Below, piece after piece: positions 1-7,505 of a DNA stretch of 14,549 bases (position 1 is its first letter; every line of letters starts with the position of its first letter). The notes beneath the pieces were generated by a model, which had not been told where the DNA came from, did not search any database, and saw nothing but the letters and a program-made list of their open reading frames with translations. The position numbers and the translations under genes were made by a program. The stretch is taken from positions 1 through 14,549 of the forward strand of contig JAQBGV010000060.1 in assembly GCA_032128395.1 (NCBI GenBank), read 5' to 3'. The DNA is from JAQBGV01 sp032128395 (lineage in GTDB: Bacteria; Planctomycetota; UBA8108; UBA1146).

Positions 1-216
1 CCCCTGTCAACGCTTCACCCGGGGCCTCACGACCCCCGGCGCATGACTCGGGGCCAGAATGGGGCCGCTTCCCCTTTCCTGTACGGCTCTTTCATCCGCT
101 ACTACATGCCGGTTTATCCCGGCGCTTTCAGCCAGTCCCACCATTCGTTCACCCGCTCACCCGATCGCCCATCTTCATCTTCAGAAAACGGTGCCTCATC
201 GGAGCCGGCGCCCGCT
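1..216. other. Non-coding flank downstream of the lipoprotein gene
   Basis: No convincing gene. A plus-strand frame at 43-345 has no ribosome site or recognisable motif and overlaps the lipoprotein end. A minus-strand TTGACA at 10-5 could be the -35 box of a gene beyond the left edge. A small GCCGG/CCGGC hairpin with a 6-base loop lies within 109-124. No T-tract terminator for the lipoprotein gene was found. Confidence 0.4.
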
Positions 217-2961
217 TTAAGGAAAGGTGAAGGGCAGCTCCCACCGATCGACTGCGACTTGGCTGCCCGGCTGGGTGTACAGGAACCACCGGACTCGGAT
301 GAACTCCGCGTTCTCGATCAAGGTCGGATCTCCGACCGGAGGTGAGAACGCGCCTGGCTCGAACGGATCCCCCGGGCTCGGAGCCGCACCCTCATAAAGG
401 GCGATGACGTGAGTCGACCCCGAGGGAACCCCGAGGCTGGGGAGGATGACCGCCGGGTCGAACGTCGCGGGCCGGCCGACCGCGATGCCGCTCTCGGTGA
501 TCATGCGGTACGGCCGTGAGCGCGCGAACGAGATCGATCGCCCCGCGGCGAGGAACGGACCACTCGTCAGAGTTCCCACGGTCAGATTCGGCGGGAGCAT
601 CAGCGTTCCATTCGACTCGAGTCGGATCCGCCCCGGTGCGCCGTCCCCCCCTTGGTGAGCCCCTGGAATGGTGATATCGCCGGCTCCGCCTGCTGCATCG
701 AGGCTCGCGGTGCCGAACAGCTCGAGCGTCCCGGTGGTGCGAAGCGCGATCCCGCCCCCCGATCCTCCGCCGCCTCCGCCGGGCTGGGAGCTTCCCGGCA
801 CCGCGGAAGCTCCCGCACCACCGCGAACGGTGATCTGACCGCGGAACTCTGCGCTCCCCCGCACGACGATCTGGATCGATCCGCCGCCGCCTCCCCCGCC
901 CCCCCCGTGCTTCGGAAGGAGTCCGGGAGGGGAAGTGAGTCGAACGGCACAGGCTCCGCCGCCCCCTCCTCCCGATCCGCCCGCAGCGAGGGTCAGCGCA
1001 GCGTCCCCCCGCGCCGGGCCTCCGGACCCTGCGATGGCGATGGGATTGGTCGCTGGATTTGCGGAGATGAGCCCGGGGTTCCCGGCGATCGAGCCGCCTC
1101 CTCCCCCTCCGGGACCAGCGATCGGGACGGAGGATCCCCCTCCGAAGATCGTGAACGTGGTGCTGTGCCCGGCGGTCCCCCCGACGGGGACGCCGTCGCT
1201 GCCCGGGTCGAGCGAGACGACATCGTCCCCGGTCGGGGTGACTTCGATGAACCCACCGTCCCCCCCCGCTCCACCCCCGGGGCCCCCCGCTCCACCCACA
1301 CCCCGTACCGTCGCGGTGGCCGCGACTCCGGGTGATCCGTCGAGCTGGAGGTCCCCGTCGATGATGCACGCGAGGAACACAGCGCTCCCGATGCCCGCGC
1401 ACCGGATCACGAGCGGCGCGCTGCCGATCACCTCGACGGTGGCGGTGGCGTTGATGAATAGGCCTTGGACATGAAACTCATCGAGGAGCGCTCCGGGATT
1501 GCTCGGCAGCATGTCGACCAGCACGGGGTCGTCGGTCACGTCGGTCATCGTCACGGCATCGGTATCGATCCGATAGGAGCGCCCCGCTGCGAAGACCACC
1601 GACTGCGTGCCGGTCCCCCACTGCGGTGCAGGGTTTCCGCCCCCGAACGGTGCGGCGAGTTCGCCGAAGCTCCAGATCGCGTTCCCCCCCGTCGGATCGA
1701 GATGGGAGATGTCCTCGAACTCCTCGACGAGCATTCCCGATCGAGGCGTGGAGGGAGTGGAGTTGTCGATGATGAGCCCTGGGGTGATCCATTCCCCGGT
1801 CGGACAGGAGATCGCGGTCACCGGCACCGGCCCTACGGCCCGGAGTCGGATGCGAGTCCCGACCGCACCCATCGAACCCGGGAGATCCGCGAGCGAGTCC
1901 CAGACGAAACGGTGCGGCGCGCCCGGACCGATCAGTCCCACCCCCGGGTGTTCTGCCCGTGTTCCAGGGATGCGATCGCCGGAAGGGGAGTCCGGCGCAG
2001 GGGAGCAGAGGGCAAAGGGGTCCGCAGGCGGTAGCGTCGGATCTTCGTACTCGACGACGACGTCGAATCGGGCTCCCGCCGGAGTCATCAGGAATCCGAA
2101 GTCGATCGGAACATCCCCGGTGCGCGTCCCGGCCGGGATCTTGGCCCCGGTGAAATACCCGGGGATCTCCGCGTCCGCGGGTTGCCCGCCGAGGGGGATC
2201 CCAGCGAGGGGGATCGACACTTTCGCCGTCTCGAGGAGTACCCCGGGCTGGATGAAGCTCCGGCAGACGATGGTCAACGGAGTCGTCTGGCACTGGGGAG
2301 GAGCGAGCCCCGCGAGCGGGACCCGAATCATCTCGAGACCGGGGGGGATCGTGAACGTCGCCCCGGGGGGCGGCCCGAACTGGGTCGCGGGGATGGTGAC
2401 GGGGGTGGCGGTCCCGACCTGAATCTGGATCTGGGTGACCCCGGTCCCCGAGGCGGGGGAGAGGTTGTATCCGTACAGTAGAACAGTGTCAGGGAAGAGC
2501 GAGCCATTCGGTTCACGCGAGACCGCGCCGAGGAGTCCCGAGTCCCCCACTGCGACCCCGACGATCTCGGGTGAAGCGTCGAAGAAGGAGGAGCGCGAAG
2601 TCCCGTTCGAGAGCAGTGTGACGAATCCGGAACGAACTCCACCGGGGACGATGACCGATACGAGTCGGATGACACCGTGTCCCGGCTGTGTGCCGAGATC
2701 GATGATGCTGATGATCGTCCCGCGGAGCTCGATCGTGCCGGACAGATCGACGAAGGTCACTTCGGAGTTCGCGGGAACGGCGTTCACCCCGGTCGCGCGG
2801 AAGGTGATCACGTCGCCGGCCCCGCCGTACGGTTCATCGAGTTCGAAGACCGCGGGCGGCAGGGGCTGGCTGACTCCGCCCAGACTCGAAGCACTCCCGC
2901 CGCCGCAGCCGACAAGTATTAGGAGCGCGGTGAGGACGAGCGCGCGGGTCGCACCATTCAT
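217..2961 (-). CDS. Large glycine-rich secreted lipoprotein
   Basis: A 914-residue protein of unknown function, probably anchored to a membrane on the outside of the cytoplasm. The start at 2961 is chosen over an in-frame ATG 37 codons upstream because it directly begins a lipoprotein signal peptide (MNGATRALVLTALLILVGC, lipobox LVGC, lipidated Cys19) and has an AAAGG-type ribosome site about 8 bases upstream. After a short Gly/Ser linker, residues of roughly 30-140 resemble an IPT/TIG-like beta-sandwich, a weak call made by eye. The middle is hydrophobic, beta-rich and Cys-poor. Residues of about 550-775 are extremely glycine rich, with runs such as GGAGGPGGGAGGDGG and GGGGGGGGG, alternating with beta-type segments. 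The end returns to ordinary sequence. The C-rich opposite strand explains the proline-rich shadow frames. It lies 165 bases downstream of the cupredoxin gene and may have its own start signals. A structural or adhesive surface role is only a guess. Confidence 0.8.
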   Translation of the reverse strand: MNGATRALVLTALLILVGCGGGSASSLGGVSQPLPPAVFELDEPYGGAGDVITFRATGVNAVPANSEVTFVDLSGTIELRGTIISIIDLGTQPGHGVIRLVSVIVPGGVRSGFVTLLSNGTSRSSFFDASPEIVGVAVGDSGLLGAVSREPNGSLFPDTVLLYGYNLSPASGTGVTQIQIQVGTATPVTIPATQFGPPPGATFTIPPGLEMIRVPLAGLAPPQCQTTPLTIVCRSFIQPGVLLETAKVSIPLAGIPLGGQPADAEIPGYFTGAKIPAGTRTGDVPIDFGFLMTPAGARFDVVVEYEDPTLPPADPFALCSPAPDSPSGDRIPGTRAEHPGVGLIGPGAPHRFVWDSLADLPGSMGAVGTRIRLRAVGPVPVTAISCPTGEWITPGLIIDNSTPSTPRSGMLVEEFEDISHLDPTGGNAIWSFGELAAPFGGGNPAPQWGTGTQSVVFAAGRSYRIDTDAVTMTDVTDDPVLVDMLPSNPGALLDEFHVQGLFINATATVEVIGSAPLVIRCAGIGSAVFLACIIDGDLQLDGSPGVAATATVRGVGGAGGPGGGAGGDGGFIEVTPTGDDVVSLDPGSDGVPVGGTAGHSTTFTIFGGGSSVPIAGPGGGGGGSIAGNPGLISANPATNPIAIAGSGGPARGDAALTLAAGGSGGGGGGACAVRLTSPPGLLPKHGGGGGGGGGSIQIVVRGSAEFRGQITVRGGAGASAVPGSSQPGGGGGGSGGGIALRTTGTLELFGTASLDAAGGAGDITIPGAHQGGDGAPGRIRLESNGTLMLPPNLTVGTLTSGPFLAAGRSISFARSRPYRMITESGIAVGRPATFDPAVILPSLGVPSGSTHVIALYEGAAPSPGDPFEPGAFSPPVGDPTLIENAEFIRVRWFLYTQPGSQVAVDRWELPFTFP

Positions 2962-2979
2962 CGATTCATGCCTTTCGCC

Positions 2980-2998
2980 ACGACCCGTGACGGGTCGT
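2980..2998. repeat. Perfect 9-bp inverted repeat upstream of the lipoprotein gene
   Basis: ACGACCCGT and ACGGGTCGT flank a single central base, 18 bases upstream of the chosen lipoprotein start. It could be an operator for a dimeric regulator or a small 5'-UTR hairpin. No regulator gene of a recognisable type is adjacent, so the role is open. Confidence 0.4.
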
Positions 2999-3126
2999 CG
3001 CACCCTGCCTCGCAAGGGAGGGTCCAGTCGTGAGTTGCACCAAGAGGCCCGATCGGCGCGCATCGGTGTCAAGCAGGCTCTACACCACCGATGTGGGGTG
3101 AGTCAAAACTGTCACGAGTCCCGGGA

Positions 3127-4059
3127 TCAGGGCCAGCAGAACAAGCCCATCCCGGTCCGATCGGGACCCTCCGTCGGGAAGGGTGCTGGGGGGGTCGGTC
3201 CCCCCGAGAAGAGATACGCGAGAGTCCAAACCGCATCGGCGATGTCGACGGTCTCGTCGTCGTTCGCATCGGACGCGTCCTCGCACGAATCGGCTGGAGT
3301 CATCTGGAACAGCACTCCGAGGATCGTGATCGCATCTCCAACGTCGACCGACCCGTCCCGGTTCGCGTCCGCGCGGACGAACTTGTCCTGTACGCGAACC
3401 AACCCGATCATTCCGAGCAGTTCGTGCGGGACGCAGAAGTACGGGAAATCTCCCGGACTGTCGAATTCGAAGACGAAGATCGGCTGCGCATCCGAGCTGA
3501 TCGCGTTGAAGAGCGCGCCGGGATTGTTCAGAGGATCGGAGGAGAGCCCACTGGTGACGGTGTGGAGCATCTCTCCCGGTTCGTGGACCCAACGCACGGA
3601 GTCGTCCTTGAAGATCTCGACGGCCTGCGGCTCGTACACATTGTCGAGCACATGGACGTCGAAGGTCAGATCATCACCGAGCACTTGGATGAACCCGATC
3701 TGCGCGGGGCTGTTCGCGTCGTGAAAGTTGACCGAGCCGACAGGTCCGGGGAAGACGTGACTGAACGTGGGGTTCAGCGCATCGACCGACCCGGAGAAGA
3801 GTGCGCCCGGCTCGTCGATCGTCCCCGGGGGACCGCCCGGCAATCCGCTGGTGACGACGTGGGTGCCCGCGACCCAGACCCAGGTGACGGTGTCCCCCGC
3901 CTGTATCTGGTGGCTCTGCGGCAGGAACGCCCCCGAGAACATCTCGATGAAGTACTCGGCGGCAGAGGCGCTCGCGGGCGCGAGGGCGAGCAGGACGAGA
4001 ACGATCGCAGTGACGCTTCCCCCCGAGAACGGGCTGCGGGGGCGGGAGAATCCCGACAT
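3127..4059 (-). CDS. Secreted tandem cupredoxin protein with dockerin-like C-terminal module
   Basis: A 310-residue exported protein. The start at 4059 is preceded by GAGGAG five bases away and begins a Sec signal peptide (hydrophobic residues 16-29, likely cleavage after ASA at about 33), so the longer frame from 4161 is rejected. Two plastocyanin-like domains follow, at about 35-127 and 132-224. The second keeps a full type 1 copper set: His166, then Cys209, His212 and Met217 in PYFCVPHELLGMIG. The first keeps His67 but has His113, Asn116 and Ile/Gln where the Cys, His and Met should be, so it probably binds no copper in the usual way. Residues 231-285 hold two EF-hand-like loops (D231-N233-D235 and D264-N266-D268) in the dockerin-like repeat style seen in planctomycete exported proteins. 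The likely role is extracytoplasmic electron transfer or a copper protein attached to a surface. A TAGAAT -10-like site lies at 4121-4126, without a convincing -35. Confidence 0.85.
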   Translation of the reverse strand: MSGFSRPRSPFSGGSVTAIVLVLLALAPASASAAEYFIEMFSGAFLPQSHQIQAGDTVTWVWVAGTHVVTSGLPGGPPGTIDEPGALFSGSVDALNPTFSHVFPGPVGSVNFHDANSPAQIGFIQVLGDDLTFDVHVLDNVYEPQAVEIFKDDSVRWVHEPGEMLHTVTSGLSSDPLNNPGALFNAISSDAQPIFVFEFDSPGDFPYFCVPHELLGMIGLVRVQDKFVRADANRDGSVDVGDAITILGVLFQMTPADSCEDASDANDDETVDIADAVWTLAYLFSGGPTPPAPFPTEGPDRTGMGLFCWP

Positions 4060-4188
4060 CGGCGCTCCTCGACTCTTCGGTGGTGGATCCAGTCCCCGAC
4101 CGTGACGACCGGCCGCGTCCATTCTACCCCCCGAGGAATCCAGTGGGGACCGGCTCCGCACAGTGGTGCCCGTCCAGCTTCCCCCCGA

Positions 4189-5256
4189 TCAGGGAACCAG
4201 TCCCCCCTCCAGCACCCTCTCCACTTGCCGTCTCGCGGTCACCTGAGGGCTCTCGCCCCGTTCTCTCGCTTCCCGGAAGAGCGACCGCAGCCTCTCCCCG
4301 ACCGACTCGACCCGCCCGAGCAGGGTCTCGCGATCCCTCTCCCCTCCACCGAAGAGGGCGAACGCGAGCGCCCCACCCCCGTTCGCGATCCAGTCGGGAG
4401 CGTAGAGGATTCCCCGCGCGTGGAGTCTCTCGGCATCGGACTCCTCTGCGAGTTGGTTGTTCGCGGACCCGGCGACGACGCGGCACCGCAGCCGCGAAAT
4501 CATCTCCGCGTGGAGCGTCGCTCCGATCGCGCAGGGTGAGTAGACATCGCAGTCGATCTCCGGGGCCCGTTCGATCGGGACCACTTCAGCCCCGATCTCC
4601 GCGGCGAGAGCGTGCGCCTTCGCGGAATCCACGTCGCTGAGGAGCAGCACCGCGTTCCGCTCGGCCAGCTCTCGGGCCAGGGGCGCCCCGACGTCCCCGA
4701 CCCCCTCGATCCAGACCCGCCGTCCCTCGAGGCTCGCACTCCCGAAGGCCACTTCGACCGCCGCCTCGATCGCGACGCGAACGCCGCGCGCGGTGTACGG
4801 CCCCGGGTCCTCGGCCCGCCCGTCGGGGTGGATTCCGTGGACGCAGTCGGTGAACTGAGAGAGGAGCAGCATGTCATCCGGCGTCGTGCCGAGATCGGGC
4901 CCGGTCCCGAATCCGCCGCGGAGCGACGCGATCAGCCGGCCATAGGTCTCGAGGAGTGCGGTGCGTTCTGCGGCGCCGAGCGGACGAGAGAGGGAGAGCA
5001 CCGCCTTGCCCCCCCCGCGGGCGATCCCGAGGCCAGCCCACTTCGCGGTCATCCCTCGGCCGAGTCGGAGGGCGTCGACGAGACCATCCGCCGGGGCGTC
5101 ATAGACCTTCAGCCGCGTCCCACCGACCGCGGGACCGAGCCGCACGTCATCGATGGCGATGAAGATCCACGCTGCACTCGGCGCATGATAGCGCACGACC
5201 ACGGCGTGGGCGGTGGCGCGAGAGAGCACCGAAGTGAGATCGAGAGAATTGGACAT
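4189..5256 (-). CDS. Leucine dehydrogenase-type amino acid dehydrogenase
   Basis: A 355-residue member of the Glu/Leu/Phe/Val dehydrogenase family, which oxidatively deaminates an amino acid to its 2-oxo acid with NAD+ (reversible) in the cytoplasm. The N-terminal substrate domain has GPAVGGTR (41-48), GMTAK (Lys72) and the family's ARGGGK (Lys84). The second Lys corresponds to the catalytic one in leucine dehydrogenases. The Rossmann part has GVGDVG (185-190), the acidic residue in LLSDVD that selects NAD, then SPCAIGA, AGSANNQL (262-269) and GILYAPDW. These last motifs and the length favour Leu/Val/Phe dehydrogenase over the longer glutamate enzymes. The exact substrate cannot be read from sequence. 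It follows proC by 40 bases on the same strand, so the two are probably co-transcribed. Its GAGGAG ribosome site and the start of its ATG lie inside a perfect hairpin (5255-5284). Confidence 0.9.
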   Translation of the reverse strand: MSNSLDLTSVLSRATAHAVVVRYHAPSAAWIFIAIDDVRLGPAVGGTRLKVYDAPADGLVDALRLGRGMTAKWAGLGIARGGGKAVLSLSRPLGAAERTALLETYGRLIASLRGGFGTGPDLGTTPDDMLLLSQFTDCVHGIHPDGRAEDPGPYTARGVRVAIEAAVEVAFGSASLEGRRVWIEGVGDVGAPLARELAERNAVLLLSDVDSAKAHALAAEIGAEVVPIERAPEIDCDVYSPCAIGATLHAEMISRLRCRVVAGSANNQLAEESDAERLHARGILYAPDWIANGGGALAFALFGGGERDRETLLGRVESVGERLRSLFREARERGESPQVTARRQVERVLEGGLVP

Positions 5257-5284
5257 CGCGGCTCCTCTGAAGCGGAGCCGCGAT
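5255..5284 (-). promoter_or_regulatory. Hairpin covering the ribosome site and start of the LeuDH gene
   Basis: On the minus strand an 11-bp arm ATCGCGGCTCC, an 8-base loop GCTTCAGA and the exact complement GGAGCCGCGAT form a GC-rich stem in the proC-LeuDH gap. The 3' arm contains the GGAG of the Shine-Dalgarno sequence and the first two bases of the ATG at 5256. Folded, it would block initiation. Translation of proC ends 12 bases before the stem, so ribosomes finishing proC could open it (translational coupling), or it may serve as a weak proC-end structure. There is no T tract after it, so an intrinsic terminator is less likely. Confidence 0.65.
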
Positions 5285-5296
5285 CCCGAGGAACGA

Positions 5297-6109
5297 CTAC
5301 GAGCCGTCGTCGCCGAGGGAACCCGCCTTCTCCGCGCTGGTCACGATGCCGCGAATCAGCGCCGAGCTGAACCCCTCGTGTTCCATTCTGTTCAGACCGG
5401 CGATCGTGCAACCCATCGGGGTGGTGACGCGATCGATCTCACCCTCGGGGTGCCGTCCCCCCTCGAGGAGCAGTGAGGCGGCACCTCGGGCGGTCTGGGC
5501 GGCCATCCGGATCGCGTCCGAGGCGTGGAACCCGACCTCGATCCCCCCCTGGGAAGCGGCGCGAATGGCCCGCAGGAAAAAAGCGATCCCGCAGGCGCAG
5601 ACCGCCGTCGCCGGCGACATCAGCTCTTCGTCGATACAGAGGGTCTGCCCGAGGGTGTCGAAAAGGGCACGCACTTCGTCGAGCTCCTCCGCCGCGGCAC
5701 CATCGGTGGCGATGCAGGTCATCGACTCTCCGAGCAGGATCGCGGTGTTCGGCATCGCCCGGATGACGGCGACGTCGCCGCCGCACGCCTTTCGGAGACG
5801 CTTGATCGACACTCCGGTGACCACGGAGACCAGGATGTGGTGCTTCGGATCGAGGACGTCGCGGATCCCCAAGAGGACTTCTTCGACCTGTTCGGGGAGC
5901 ACGCAGAGCAGAACCAGACGCGCGCCCGCGACCGCCACAGAATTGTCGGTACCCGCCGCGAAGCCCTCCTGGCGAAGTGCCTCGAGACCGGTCTCGTGGC
6001 GCCTCGTGACGTGGACCGACCCGGCGTCGGCTCGGCCTTTCGCAACCACCCCGTGGGCGATCGCCAGTCCGATGTTCCCGCCCCCCAGGATCGCGATCCG
6101 CTGATCCAT
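5297..6109 (-). CDS. proC: Divergent pyrroline-5-carboxylate reductase family protein
   Basis: A 270-residue NAD(P)-dependent reductase of the ProC family, whose usual reaction reduces 1-pyrroline-5-carboxylate to proline. The start at 6109 has GGGAGGA seven bases upstream and begins directly with the Rossmann strand IAILGGGNIGLAIA. Other family marks are LLCVLPEQ (68-74), RAMPNT (117-122) and the dimerisation domain ending VTTPMGCTIAGL (228-239). Two conserved places deviate: the usual GSGPAY-type helix is CACGIAF (171-177), and the GGT of the signature is MGCT. The fold assignment is safe but the substrate is less so. It could act on P5C or on a related cyclic imine. It is the first gene of a pair with the leucine dehydrogenase, and a weak promoter is proposed at 6153-6182. 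Confidence 0.8.
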   Translation of the reverse strand: MDQRIAILGGGNIGLAIAHGVVAKGRADAGSVHVTRRHETGLEALRQEGFAAGTDNSVAVAGARLVLLCVLPEQVEEVLLGIRDVLDPKHHILVSVVTGVSIKRLRKACGGDVAVIRAMPNTAILLGESMTCIATDGAAAEELDEVRALFDTLGQTLCIDEELMSPATAVCACGIAFFLRAIRAASQGGIEVGFHASDAIRMAAQTARGAASLLLEGGRHPEGEIDRVTTPMGCTIAGLNRMEHEGFSSALIRGIVTSAEKAGSLGDDGS

Positions 6110-6152
6110 GAGTCGTTCCTCCCCTTGGCTGCACCTTCGACTTCGCAGGCGC

Positions 6153-6182
6153 ATCGTAGTGCGGCGGCAGGTAGAAGGTCGA
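6153..6182 (-). promoter_or_regulatory. Possible promoter for proC
   Basis: On the minus strand TCGACC, 18 bases, then TACGAT, four of six matches to each sigma-70 consensus, about 45-75 bases upstream of the proC start and downstream of the mamK hairpin terminator. A promoter is expected in this gap, but these boxes are imperfect. Confidence 0.35.
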
Positions 6183-6218
6183 GTCGGATTCCGCGCCGAA
6201 CGGTCGTCGAGATGGAGA

Positions 6219-6256
6219 ACTCCCGGCGCGACCGCAGCTGCGGCCGCGCCGGGAGT
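6219..6256 (-). terminator. 38-base palindromic terminator hairpin after the mamK-like gene
   Basis: Arms ACTCCCGGCGCG and CGCGCCGGGAGT are perfect complements, and the centre adds the palindrome CCGCAGCTGCGG with only one A/C mismatch between the two parts. The structure starts 19 bases after the stop of the MamK-like gene. On the minus strand it is followed by GTTCTCCATCT, which is pyrimidine rich but not a clean T tract, so the terminator may be weak or factor assisted. It separates the actin unit from proC. Confidence 0.6.
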
Positions 6257-6275
6257 CCGGTTCGCTTCGCATGCG

Positions 6276-7400
6276 CTAGGCGTTGACCTCGGCCTGGTCC
6301 TCGGTGTGAGTGGCCTTCTTGACCTTGGTCTCCTTGTTCGGAGTGGTCTTCGCCGGCGAGGTGGCCGCGCCGACCTGCTTGGCGAAGTCCTTCCAGTACT
6401 CCTCCGGCATGTCGAGAGCGATCTTGAGCGCTCCGTTCGACCCGGCGTACTGCGGCTCCTCGACGGTGATCACTTTGCCCCCGCCGTACTCGGAGAGTGC
6501 TTCCTCGATCGCGAGACCGAGGCCCTTGATCTGGCTTCCGCCGCCACCGAGCAAGATGTTGCTCCGCATCTTCGCCTGGAACTCAGGGTCGTAGGTGGCG
6601 ATCAGATCCTGGAGAGCCGCGATGGTCGGCGGTACGACGCTGTAGCAGGCCTCGTAGCACTGCTCGGTGAGGTTGAAGTCCTTCGGCTTGCCGGCGACCG
6701 GCAGCTGCACCTTGACCGGATCCATGTTGCGACTGACGGAGGCGTACTTCTCCTTGATCTCGCGCACCATGTTGATCGAGTGCTGGGCCTCCCCGTGAGC
6801 GGCGGTGATCAGCTCGGAGAACGTTTGATCGATGTGATCTCCCCCGACCTCGTGGGTCCGCTGGTCCTCGGGTTGTGGCATCGTTCCGTGCACCCGGCAC
6901 AGGTCCGTGGTCCCGGCCCCGATATCGATCACCAGGGTGTCGTTGAGGAAGTCGAGGCCGTAGGCGACCGCGAACGGCTCGGAGCAGACGATGGCGCTGT
7001 CGACGAAGCTGTTCGCGGCCTCGATGATCGCCGCCTTGCCCTCGACGCTCGCCTCGGCGGGAGCCCCGATCACCGCGAAGATCGTGCTGCCGGCGGGGAT
7101 GTTCGCAAGGCTGAAAGCGTGGTCCAGGAGATCCCGGAGCGCCTTCTTCATCTCATCGGTGTCCTTGCCGTTGCGCTTCTTGATCGTCCCCCCGGCGAGC
7201 GGGCGGATCAGATGGAGCGACATGCGGTTCTGGACCGCTTCTTTTCCGTAGATCACGCTACGCCCGCCGAGGGCCTTCAGCGCGACGTGGTCCTTCGGGT
7301 ACCCGATGTAGGACCAGACCGTCTCACGAACCCCGTTCGAACAGGTGATCGAAGTTCGGCTCGTTCCCAGGTCGATTCCGATGTAGATCGTCTCGGACAT
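6276..7400 (-). CDS. MamK-type bacterial actin-like protein
   Basis: A 374-residue cytoplasmic ATPase of the actin/Hsp70 fold, closest by motif memory to MamK, the filament that positions magnetosomes. The start has GAGGAG seven bases upstream. Motifs in order: phosphate 1 IGIDLGTSRTSI (7-18), the MamK-typical SYIGYPKD (30-37) and FAVIGAPAEAS (109-119), SEPFAVAYGLD (140-150) with Glu141 at the position of the catalytic Glu in MamK, phosphate 2 LVIDIGAGTTDLC (156-168), HGTMPQPEDQ (171-180), and the adenosine motif ILLGGGGSQIKGL (282-294). All nucleotide-site motifs look intact, so it should polymerise with ATP. A Lys/Thr-rich tail of about 30 residues (345-374) seems longer than in Magnetospirillum MamK and may bind a partner. 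It lies 105 bases after the coiled-coil gene and probably shares its promoter. No other magnetosome gene is in view, so a different cargo is likely. Confidence 0.9.
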   Translation of the reverse strand: MSETIYIGIDLGTSRTSITCSNGVRETVWSYIGYPKDHVALKALGGRSVIYGKEAVQNRMSLHLIRPLAGGTIKKRNGKDTDEMKKALRDLLDHAFSLANIPAGSTIFAVIGAPAEASVEGKAAIIEAANSFVDSAIVCSEPFAVAYGLDFLNDTLVIDIGAGTTDLCRVHGTMPQPEDQRTHEVGGDHIDQTFSELITAAHGEAQHSINMVREIKEKYASVSRNMDPVKVQLPVAGKPKDFNLTEQCYEACYSVVPPTIAALQDLIATYDPEFQAKMRSNILLGGGGSQIKGLGLAIEEALSEYGGGKVITVEEPQYAGSNGALKIALDMPEEYWKDFAKQVGAATSPAKTTPNKETKVKKATHTEDQAEVNA

Positions 7401-7505
7401 TGAACACTCCTCGGTGCTTTGCTGTTCCGGTTCTCAAGTTTACGGACACTAGACTCGACGTGCGGCGTCGACCACGATCTCGAAGCGGCTCTGCCCCTCC
7501 TTTCG

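Noticed and set aside
43..345. 100-codon plus-strand frame at the left edge
   Set aside because: No ribosome site, no recognisable motif, and it overlaps the lipoprotein end.
650..1330. CRISPR or tandem DNA repeat in the C-rich block
   Set aside because: Repetition comes from Gly codons with irregular spacing; there are no constant repeats separated by spacers.
652..2422. Several long plus-strand frames opposite the lipoprotein gene, rich in Pro and Arg
   Set aside because: They are the complement of Gly-rich codons; they lack ribosome sites and family motifs, while the minus strand has a clear lipoprotein signal.
3127..3400. Cellulosome dockerin
   Set aside because: The Ca-loop repeats are of the dockerin-like type but there is no glycoside hydrolase or cohesin, and such modules are widespread in exported proteins.
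2435..4539. Plus-strand frames of 429 and 482 codons
   Set aside because: They run antisense to the cupredoxin and dehydrogenase genes, whose domains and ribosome sites are clear.
6108..7403. 431-codon plus-strand frame
   Set aside because: Exact antisense of the MamK-like gene, with low-complexity composition typical of a GC-rich shadow.
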